Assembly (NCBI GenBank): GCA_001784115.1
Contig: MFPD01000001.1
Span: 1-51,444, forward strand
Length of the DNA stretch: 51,444 nt
Reading direction: 5' to 3'
Source of the DNA: Candidatus Levybacteria bacterium RIFCSPLOWO2_02_FULL_37_18
GTDB lineage: Bacteria > Patescibacteriota > Microgenomatia > Levybacterales > UBA12049
Below, piece after piece: positions 19,868-27,658 of the stretch (position 1 is its first letter; each line of letters opens with the position of its first letter). Below the pieces are notes generated by a model, which saw nothing but the letters and a program-made list of their open reading frames with translations, did no database searches and was not told the origin of the DNA. The position numbers and the translations under genes are program-made.

Positions 19868-21427
19868 AAGCGATAATCATAGCCAGAGTATCAACAGAAG
19901 AACAAAAAGACGCAGGAAATTCCCTGCCAGCTCAGACAGTCCGTCTTGAAAACTATTGCGAGAGAAAAAGTTACCCGATTATCAAAAAATTCAGCTTTGA
20001 CGAAAGTGCCTATAAAGACAATCGGACAGAATTTGACCGTATTTTGGACTACATTATCGGGCTAAAAGAAAAAATAGCTGTTTGTTTTGATAAGGTAGAC
20101 AGATTGTCCCGCAATATCTTTGATAAACGGGTATCCCTACTCTATGAAAAAGCCTTAAAAGACGAGGTAGAACTCCACTTTGTATCAGATGGTCAAGTCA
20201 TCAATAGCCAACTATCAGCCGTTGAGAAGCTTAATTTTAGTATGAGCCTTGGACTTGCCAAATACTTTTCTGACGCAATAAGCGACAATGTAAAGCGGGC
20301 CCACAAGAGCAAATGCTTAGAAGCGGTATATGGCCTGGAAAAGCCCCTTACGGCTACCGCAACATAGATAGAGGACGGCAGTAAGTGGATTGTAATTGAG
20401 CCAATGGAAGCCCAAGTAGTTGAAAAAATGTATGAGTGGTATTCAACAAGTAGTTACTCAATGAACGAGATAAGAGCCGAGCTTAAAAAAGTGTTAAATG
20501 TTGATTTTTCAAAGGGCTATATTGACGCAATCCTTAAAAACCCCTTTTACTGCGGGACGATGGTCTACAACGAAAAAGAATATCCTCACTATTACGACAG
20601 AATAATTACCCAAGGGCTTTTTGATAAAGTCCAAGAGATTAAAGCTGGACACCACAAAAAACACTTCAAATACGCTGGCTTACCCTTCTTATACCGATGC
20701 TTAATCAAATGTGCTGATTGCGGTTGTCTGATAACCCCTGAAAGGAAAATTAAGAAAAGCGGTAAGACCTATCACTACTACCACTGCACCCAATACAACG
20801 GCAAGCACGGGGCAGAATGGTTGACAGAGGACCGACCTAACTAAACAGTTCTCGGCAGTCTTTGACAAGCTACAAATGCCACAAGAAGCCGTAGATGATA
20901 TTGTTGAAGCACTACAGACCAACCATAAGCACAAATCAGATTTTTACCACGACTTGCTAAATCGCTATCAGACTGAACACCAAAAATACGAGACAGGCAT
21001 TGAGAAAGCCTATGATGACTATCTGCTCGGTAGTATTACTAAGGACAAGTATGAGGAAAAACGAAAAGAGTAGCGGGCAAAACAGAAAGAAATTACCAAG
21101 AAAATTGGCAAACTAAACTATGCCGATGAGGAATACTATTTGACCTCAGAATACCTGTTAAAACTGGCTTCTAACGCAGGAAAATTGTTTGAGAGTTCTG
21201 AAGTTCACGAAAAACGACTACTTTTGAATATGGCACTTCAGAACTTAGAGCTAAAGGGCAAAATAGCCCGATACGACTGGACAAATCCCTTTGACAAGAT
21301 AGCTTTTTACGCCTCTCGTCAAGCCTGGCTCGCCCGATGGGATGATTTCTACAAGTCCAACTGGTTAGAAATTATAGACTATCCAGAGGTTGTAATGCAA
21401 CAAAGCCAACAATTATTGCAAATTTAG
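19864..21427 (+). pseudogene. Large serine recombinase, disrupted by frameshifts and an in-frame stop
   Basis: MKAIIIARVSTEEQKDAGNSLPAQ resolvase start; split across ORFs 19849-20367, 20404-20844, 20876-21073, 21140-21427; frame changes near 20340-20400 and 20830; TAG at 21071-21073. Confidence 0.85.
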
Positions 21428-21436
21428 CTTGATTGT

Positions 21437-22711
21437 CTATAAGTTGGAATCTTCATCCTCTGAAGCAGAGGGGCTAGGACTTAATGAAGGAAAAGGACTG
21501 ACCAATGGTGATGCCGATTCAGAAGCAGTTGGATTAAATACGGGAACAGTTCCTTGACCTGCTAGGGTGGCATTGCCAAGCATAGAAGTTCCCATTGAAA
21601 ACATTGGATAATTACTCATAGTTTGTCTTGGAATGTGCTCTATCTTTAGGATTTTACTTTGAGCAAGGTTTATTTTTCCATCTGGATTTATAGGCGTTTC
21701 CCACATTACCTTAAACTCAAGAACATGTTCTCCTTTATTATCATAACCTCCAGCTAATGCAGTAGATTTAGTTTCCGCATTTTCAAAGATTTGGCGATAT
21801 ATTATTGAAGATTCCCATTGATATTTGTTACTTTCTTCTTTTATAAATACTGGCTTACTTACTCGATACTCTGGTTCTGATACAGGAATCCAATTTTCTT
21901 TTCCGCCTTGCCATACTAATACTCCATAATAAAGATCATGCTGTATTTTTGGGTCTCCAAATAAAGTAGGATATGTTTCTATAAATTTTCTTGGAAGTTC
22001 TTCTCTATAAAAAAGAGAATTTTTATCAAGTGGTTTATAGAAAGAGTTTTCTGCCTCTTTGGTAGTTTCTTCTACTAGTTTATTACTATTTTTTAATAAA
22101 TGTAACCTTAGAGCCGATTCAAAATCAGGTACAGATTGAAAAACCTTGAAATTTCCATATCTTTTAGTTTTAGATTTTATATAGTCAGAAAGCAAACCAT
22201 CATTGCATAAGAATACAACATTTGAATTTTTATATAATCGAGGTAAATGATCCAATACTGTTTCTGCAATGATAAGGTCTTTGAATCCCTTCTCTTTATC
22301 TTTCTCTGGACTAAATGGGGGCAGTTTGTATACTGCTTTCTTAACAATATTTTTCCAAATAATTTTGGTGTACGGCGTGGCTAAAGTTTCAATTTTATTT
22401 GCATGAAAAGCATTTTCGACAATTCTAAAAATTTGATTTTCACTTTTTTTAATCTTAGGAACTTTGTATTGCTTCAATAATTCATATAAATTTTTACTGG
22501 TATTTTCATATTTTTGCTTTAACTCTAAAAAATCATCCAAAAAATGTTTTTTTGATTCTTCAAGGACTATCTCAGGAACATAAAATCTGATGATAACTTT
22601 TTCACCGCCAATAAAATTGGCTATCAAGGTAGCCACTTCTTTCCTTATTGGTTTGCCATAAAGGACGCTGGATTCAATAATTACATTATATTTTAGTTTT
22701 CTTTTTTTCAT
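21437..22711 (-). CDS. PIN-like domain protein (DUF4935-type) with Ser/Pro-rich acidic tail
   Basis: KYNVIIESSVLYGKP...FYVPEIVLEESKKHF...FKDLIIAETVLDHL...NVVFLCNDGLLSDYIK. Confidence 0.6.
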   Translation of the reverse strand: MKKRKLKYNVIIESSVLYGKPIRKEVATLIANFIGGEKVIIRFYVPEIVLEESKKHFLDDFLELKQKYENTSKNLYELLKQYKVPKIKKSENQIFRIVENAFHANKIETLATPYTKIIWKNIVKKAVYKLPPFSPEKDKEKGFKDLIIAETVLDHLPRLYKNSNVVFLCNDGLLSDYIKSKTKRYGNFKVFQSVPDFESALRLHLLKNSNKLVEETTKEAENSFYKPLDKNSLFYREELPRKFIETYPTLFGDPKIQHDLYYGVLVWQGGKENWIPVSEPEYRVSKPVFIKEESNKYQWESSIIYRQIFENAETKSTALAGGYDNKGEHVLEFKVMWETPINPDGKINLAQSKILKIEHIPRQTMSNYPMFSMGTSMLGNATLAGQGTVPVFNPTASESASPLVSPFPSLSPSPSASEDEDSNL

Positions 22712-22930
22712 GTCGATCTCAATTATATCAGTAATAGTTATGAAAATTGAAGATCAATAATGTTAATAAAGGTTAAGGTAATAGGCATGTTTTGTAGTCA
22801 ACTACTCCATCCCCGCCAACCATTTTCCCTATAAGGCGAGTATAACCCTCTCTCACAGATTAGCTACAAGTACGGGTACCGGAGTAGATGTACGGCAATA
22901 CAGACGGGGGGATGTTTACTTTTGTATGAT

Positions 22931-22970
22931 TTTTGCTCGCTTTTGCTCGTTTCTTGCTAGTTCTTGTATG
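22931..22970. repeat. Four degenerate 10-bp tandem units
   Basis: TTTTGCTCGC TTTTGCTCGT TTCTTGCTAG TTCTTGTATG. Confidence 0.65.
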
Positions 22971-23175
22971 TTTTATGTTGATTATTGTTAAAATTTGAAT
23001 AGAAAATGTACAGTTTTGCTATATGAATTGTTAATAATTGATGAGGTATATATTGGTTATTGTATATCAGTAGTCCACTTACGGCAATAAATTTTTCTCT
23101 GTAATAACGAAGACTTAGAAATAGCTAAATTTACTTTCCCACAAGTTCTTAAGTATTTTTAGGTCTTCTCCTAGC

Positions 23176-23628
23176 TCAGTTGCAAGGGTACTCTTTTTCA
23201 CTACCAACTCTTATCAATTTCGTGCCTTCATAAATAAAAAAAGAGCATTTTATTTTACCAGTCTTATCCACTATGTAGCGGTTAAAGGTTGCTGTATGGC
23301 TTACACCCTTGTTGTCATCATACCTTTCACTATCATACACCCACTCATATACCCATACTTGCCAATAGTTATCTTTTTCCCACTCCACTACAATCATAGG
23401 TTTATAGCGGGAAGTTTCTGTATGTCTTTCTGGACTAGTTTCAAAAAAGTTTTTTACTTCTGATAGATTTCTGACTATAGCTATGGCCTGGTCTTGCGAT
23501 ATTGTCTTCTCTTGATTGAATATATTTATTTTAGGAAACGCATAAGCTACCAGCATGTAGCAAACTGTTAAAAACAACAGGGTTGTGATTACCCCTTTTT
23601 TAGTAATTGCTCGTTTTATAAACTTCAT
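23176..23628 (-). CDS. Hypothetical membrane-anchored protein
   Basis: N-terminal TM then a small soluble domain; same strand as lepB. Confidence 0.6.
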   Translation of the reverse strand: MKFIKRAITKKGVITTLLFLTVCYMLVAYAFPKINIFNQEKTISQDQAIAIVRNLSEVKNFFETSPERHTETSRYKPMIVVEWEKDNYWQVWVYEWVYDSERYDDNKGVSHTATFNRYIVDKTGKIKCSFFIYEGTKLIRVGSEKEYPCN

Positions 23629-23637
23629 TAGTTAAAA

Positions 23638-24189
23638 TTATCTCGGCACTTTTTTTTCTTCAGCAAGGTCAATTGTCCAGCTTTCTCCACTTTCTTCCCA
23701 ACAGATAAATCTATTACTAACTGTAGTATCATCTTTACAATAATCGAATGTTAACTTTCCTCCATTCTCAAAATAAATAGACTCTACCCATCTTGTATAA
23801 TAACCCACATCGCTTTCGGAGTCTTCTTCCATATCCGCTTTCACATGATAACATTTGCTTGTGTATATATTTGGGCAAGCGTAAACATATTGCACGACCT
23901 TATAATTAAAAATTACAGGCGCAAAGAAATCTATGATCACATAGCCTACGAGTAGGAAAGAACTCAAGACAAGCAAGGCTCTATACTTTAGAAGTATATT
24001 TTCTCTGTCTTTTAAGTAAACATAAAGCCCAGAGAACGCAAGGAACAATACGAAAAACAAATAGCTTCCAAACTTTACAGATATTTCCGTAGGCACAACT
24101 TTTGCGGAAATATGAAATAAAAAGATAAAGAAACCAAAAGCAGTAATTATTAAATAATACTTATCAATGAAGTTTTTCTCTTTTTCCAT
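23638..24189 (-). CDS. Hypothetical membrane protein
   Basis: Four hydrophobic segments and a C-terminal soluble domain; same strand as lepB. Confidence 0.6.
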   Translation of the reverse strand: MEKEKNFIDKYYLIITAFGFFIFLFHISAKVVPTEISVKFGSYLFFVLFLAFSGLYVYLKDRENILLKYRALLVLSSFLLVGYVIIDFFAPVIFNYKVVQYVYACPNIYTSKCYHVKADMEEDSESDVGYYTRWVESIYFENGGKLTFDYCKDDTTVSNRFICWEESGESWTIDLAEEKKVPR

Positions 24190-24220
24190 AATGTTATTAC
24201 TTTCTAATACTCATGGTTCT

Positions 24221-24886
24221 TTATTTTTTCTTGAAGTAACTCTTTAACTCCTCTTTGGCATATTCTGGAAAATCTTTAGCATCTTCTGGAAATCCGGTAT
24301 CTTCCCCTTTTTTCCACCACTCTCTTTCTTTCTTTTGCAATTCCAACGGAAGGAAACCGATAATAGAAGTTCTTGTTATAAATCCAAATACTCGTGAGTC
24401 GCTACTGTAAACTCTGTTATCACCAAGAACAAAGAAAGAATTATTTGGCACTATTAAAATTGCGCCATTTCTAACAAATCCTAAATCGCATTGGAAACAA
24501 GTTTCATATGTTGATCCTTGATCTAGAAGGTACGGCTCGTTTATTTTGACTCCATCCACATTCACAAATACAAACCTATCTTTTATGACAATACTGTCTT
24601 TAGGAACTCCAATAACTCTTTTCATGAAAATTTTTTCCTCTTTTTTTTCATTGACATGATTAAACACCACGATATCACCTCTCCGGATTTCATCCTTCTG
24701 CAAAGGCTCAAGTGTTCTAACAAGAGTATTTGGCTTATAGGTAGGCAGCATTGATCCTCCTACTACTTTATGCTTAGGGAAGTTACGATACGGCCCGCTA
24801 TTTATAAAATATCCTAAAGAGAATAGTAGAATTAGCAGAGCATAAGTCCAAAGGCTTACTCCCCGCTTTTTATTAGCATTTTTCAT
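24221..24886 (-). CDS. lepB: Signal peptidase I
   Basis: GGSMLPTYKPNTLV (catalytic Ser), RGDIVVFNH, KRVIGVPKDSI, FFVLGDNRVYSSDSRVFG; start placed at MKNANKKRG. Confidence 0.93.
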   Translation of the reverse strand: MKNANKKRGVSLWTYALLILLFSLGYFINSGPYRNFPKHKVVGGSMLPTYKPNTLVRTLEPLQKDEIRRGDIVVFNHVNEKKEEKIFMKRVIGVPKDSIVIKDRFVFVNVDGVKINEPYLLDQGSTYETCFQCDLGFVRNGAILIVPNNSFFVLGDNRVYSSDSRVFGFITRTSIIGFLPLELQKKEREWWKKGEDTGFPEDAKDFPEYAKEELKSYFKKK

Positions 24887-24909
24887 ATCTTTATTTGCGG
24901 AGAACAACA

Positions 24910-25003
24910 AAGCTCGCCGCCAACGATAGCTTTCGCTACCTACCACCCTTTCGGATGATAACCTTAGAGGTGCTCTGACGACGAGCTTAATACCTCTAAG
25001 GTT
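24910..25003 (-). ncRNA. Candidate pseudoknotted structured leader RNA of unknown class
   Basis: Minus strand: 12-bp perfect stem (25003-24992/24971-24960); loop AAGCTCGTCGTC (24988-24977) complementary to downstream GGCGGCGAGCTT (24921-24910) over 12 bp with 2 G.U; two GAAA-tetraloop hairpins at 24957-24944 and 24940-24925. Confidence 0.72.
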
Positions 25004-25008
25004 TTTAT
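24960..25008 (+). terminator. Terminator-like hairpin followed by T-tract on plus strand
   Basis: AACCTTAGAGGT...ACCTCTAAGGTTTTT; same hairpin as stem 1 of the candidate RNA, so its role is ambiguous. Confidence 0.35.
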
Positions 25009-25058
25009 GCCATGCCTGTATTGCTACAAGTTTAGGCGACTATTAAATTGTTGCTTTT

Positions 25059-25067
25059 ATTATAACA
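25059..25067 (-). promoter_or_regulatory. Extended -10 promoter (TGTTATAAT) for the lepB leader
   Basis: Perfect TG-N-TATAAT on the minus strand, about 55 nt upstream of the structured RNA. Confidence 0.55.
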
Positions 25068-25120
25068 AAATATCCTTACGGCTCAATAAAGCGGTATAAT
25101 ACAACCAGATTAAGATTGAT

Positions 25121-25519
25121 ATGGGACAATATGGAAATTTACTACGACAACTGCGGGAACGGGGGGAAGCTGAACAAGCTGGGAGAGTAAGTACAGAATG
25201 GAGAAGATTATTACAGGTATTGCCAAAGGGTTCTAGAGGCAAAACCTTAAAGAAAATTGCCAACCTAATCCTTTTCTCGTATTTCTCCCAAAAGGAGAGT
25301 GTAAACAATTTCCATATTGCACAATGCTTGAAGAAAAGGTGGAATACGCAAAGTGGTAAACTTACCAGAAGAATTTATAAATCACGCAAAACAGAATTGG
25401 ATGAAAAAGTAAAAAACCGCTTTAGGACACTTAAAAAGTATTGGAAATCAATGGGTTATGACATTGAATTTAATAAAGAGAGAAGCAAAATTGTTAACGC
25501 TCCGTTTGGTCAAAAATAG
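25121..25519 (+). CDS. Hypothetical protein of the mobile region
   Basis: 132 aa basic ORF preceded by TATAAT at about 25096. Confidence 0.55.
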   Translation: MGQYGNLLRQLRERGEAEQAGRVSTEWRRLLQVLPKGSRGKTLKKIANLILFSYFSQKESVNNFHIAQCLKKRWNTQSGKLTRRIYKSRKTELDEKVKNRFRTLKKYWKSMGYDIEFNKERSKIVNAPFGQK

Positions 25520-25595
25520 CCTCGTCATTACATCTTCTATCCAAGAAAACTAAAAAGTAGCTTCATATTCTACCCCGTTATTCTGCAATTACATC

Positions 25596-25883
25596 ATGTT
25601 GCTCCCTAGAATGATTAGAGAAAGGATAGGTATGGACAACTCGGACAAACTTCTGGAAATTAAAGATTTATCTGTATCCGCATATTTATATTCTACAAGC
25701 GTGGTAACACTTATTGGAAAAAGAAGACTGGAAAATGGAGATGTACTGTTTCAATTTTCTCCAAAAGCCTTAGCTGAAAAACTAGTGGATCAATATTGGA
25801 ACCTTACTGCCCCTGCTATTCAACCAAAACAATTATTCAATGCACAACGGGATTTGAAAGACATGATTTTTTCAGGAAGGTAA
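25596..25883 (+). CDS. Hypothetical protein
   Basis: 95 aa ORF in the same-strand cluster. Confidence 0.45.
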   Translation: MLLPRMIRERIGMDNSDKLLEIKDLSVSAYLYSTSVVTLIGKRRLENGDVLFQFSPKALAEKLVDQYWNLTAPAIQPKQLFNAQRDLKDMIFSGR

Positions 25884-25885
25884 AT

Positions 25886-26035
25886 ATGTTAAGCAAAAAA
25901 CTTTTAGAAGAATTAAAAAATATTTTTAAGGAAGATTACGGAATTGAATTACAGCCACAAGTTATAACAGAAATTGGGAATACATTAGTAGCTTTCTTTG
26001 AAACATTAGTAAAAATTGATGCTGAAAACTTATGA
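25886..26035 (+). CDS. Small hypothetical protein (49 aa)
   Basis: Internal Met of ORF 25796-26035: MLSKKLLEELKNIFKEDYGIELQPQ; overlaps the next start by 4 nt. Confidence 0.55.
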   Translation: MLSKKLLEELKNIFKEDYGIELQPQVITEIGNTLVAFFETLVKIDAENL

Positions 26036-26805
26036 GAAATGCAATACATAAATCAAAATTTCCCGGGTTTCCGCCAGAACCTATAACTAATTATTGGCCC
26101 TATCCCAAAGCTCTAAATGGGTGGTGGTACGCTTTAACTCCCAGAGAACAAAAAGTGCTTGATTATATTTTAAGACACACTTGGGGATACAAAAAAGTTG
26201 CTGATGGTATTTCTCTTTCACAATTTATCAATGGAATAATAAAAAGAGATGGAACAGTTATTGATAAAGGAACAGGGATTAAAAACGAAAAAACAGTTAG
26301 AAAAGCACTAAGAGGTCTTGAGAAGAAAGGTTTTATTATTGTCGTTCCACAAGTAGGGAGAGAAAATTTTATTCAGCTTAAGATTAACCCCTCCCAAGAT
26401 TTGGTATCTCTACCAAATAATAATACTACACCCCTTTCAAATAATGGCACTACCTCCTCCTACCAAGAAATGGAACCCACAATAAAGGATATATCAATAA
26501 ATAATAACAATATATTTCCTGCTCCGCAGGGAAATAAAAAAGACACATTTAAGAAAGAGATAACGGAGTCAATAGCTTATCTTTCTAAAAGACTTGGAGG
26601 GATTAAATTTCCTAACTATGGGAAACAAGCAAAATATACAAAATCTATGCTCTCTTCAGGGTATAGTCTGGAGGATATTTGCTGGGCAATAGACACAATG
26701 CTGACCATTAAATGGTGGCAAGAGAACAGTTTTGACATGAAAAACATAGCTGATGAAATTCCAAAACTAATGACAAGAACTTTTAAGAACGGAGGAAAAA
26801 AGTAG
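26032..26805 (+). CDS. Replication protein O/plasmid replication initiator-like winged-helix protein
   Basis: WYALTPREQKVLDYILRHTWGYKK...SLSQFINGI...KNEKTVRKALRGLEKKGFI. Confidence 0.65.
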   Translation: MRNAIHKSKFPGFPPEPITNYWPYPKALNGWWYALTPREQKVLDYILRHTWGYKKVADGISLSQFINGIIKRDGTVIDKGTGIKNEKTVRKALRGLEKKGFIIVVPQVGRENFIQLKINPSQDLVSLPNNNTTPLSNNGTTSSYQEMEPTIKDISINNNNIFPAPQGNKKDTFKKEITESIAYLSKRLGGIKFPNYGKQAKYTKSMLSSGYSLEDICWAIDTMLTIKWWQENSFDMKNIADEIPKLMTRTFKNGGKK

Positions 26806-27209
26806 TGTCTATTGCTTATGAGCGGTATCAAAAGCAGAAAGAAGCATATTTGAAAGGAGATTTTGCAACAGTAAAAAAACTTGCCAATGAGGCAAGACAA
26901 GAGTTAGAAGAAAAAGGTTTTATCAAAACTAATTTATTTGGTTGGATCGAAAAAGAATGGCTTGAAAAGGCATTGCAAAAAGGTGTAATTATAAAAAAAG
27001 GAAATGATTATATACCTGTAGCCATAGAACGGAAAGAAGATATTATAGATGGTTATAGAGGTAGAATACCAATCGTAAAGGGTAGTAAATTCACATTGGA
27101 TATATCAGGTTTTTCGATTTTTTTAGAAGAATATGAAACTTACAAAGCCAAAAAAGAAAAACAGCAAATAATAATAGACGAGGAAATGAGAAGTTTAATA
27201 GAGGCATAA
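26805..27209 (+). CDS. Hypothetical protein
   Basis: ORF overlapping the upstream stop, likely GTG start (stop/start overlap TAGTG). Confidence 0.5.
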   Translation: MSIAYERYQKQKEAYLKGDFATVKKLANEARQELEEKGFIKTNLFGWIEKEWLEKALQKGVIIKKGNDYIPVAIERKEDIIDGYRGRIPIVKGSKFTLDISGFSIFLEEYETYKAKKEKQQIIIDEEMRSLIEA

Positions 27210-27265
27210 AATTACCAAATTAACCATTGACAAATTATAATAAATATGTATATGCTATATACAGT

Positions 27266-27658
27266 ATGACACTAATAAAGATAGGCGAAGCAGCTAAAAT
27301 ATTAGGAGTAAATAAAAAAACTCTGATGAGATGGGATCAGTCTGGTTTATTTCCTGCAAAACGAGAACAAGTAAGCAATATTAGGGTTTATGACAAAGCT
27401 ATAGTTGAAAAAGCTAATAAATGGCTTGATTTTAGAAAAAGAGAGAAAGAACATTTGGATAAATTGGCTGGAATAAATAAAAAACGAGATAAATTTATAC
27501 CAATTATTCCACTTGGTTCTTCTTCTAATCCTCAAGTTCATTCATACAAAGAAATGAAAAAGGTATATGGGGAATACGATGATTGGAAAAAGAAATATGA
27601 TGAGCTTCAAAAAGAAGATGCAGAGTTTGAAGGTTTTTATAGGAGGCTTAAAAAATGA
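27266..27658 (+). CDS. MerR-type HTH protein adjacent to serine recombinase (candidate recombination directionality factor)
   Basis: MTLIKIGEAAKILGVNKKTLMRWDQSGLFPAKR; stop overlaps the recombinase ATG (ATGA). Confidence 0.8.
   Translation: MTLIKIGEAAKILGVNKKTLMRWDQSGLFPAKREQVSNIRVYDKAIVEKANKWLDFRKREKEHLDKLAGINKKRDKFIPIIPLGSSSNPQVHSYKEMKKVYGEYDDWKKKYDELQKEDAEFEGFYRRLKK

Noticed and set aside
21437-21466. PIN-like protein C-terminus EDSNL resembles the tRNA-derived REDSNL end of the integrase, a possible decayed att copy
   Set aside because: Only about 12/18 nt match and no tRNA arm structure around it; probably coincidence.
22791-22914. Possible tRNA or tRNA relic in the noncoding block
   Set aside because: No T-loop GGTTCRA motif or cloverleaf could be drawn on either strand.
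24221-24946. Long lepB ORF starting at GTG 24946 (MVGSESYRWRR...)
   Set aside because: The extension runs through the predicted structured RNA; MKNANKKRG at 24886 gives a normal signal-anchor start.
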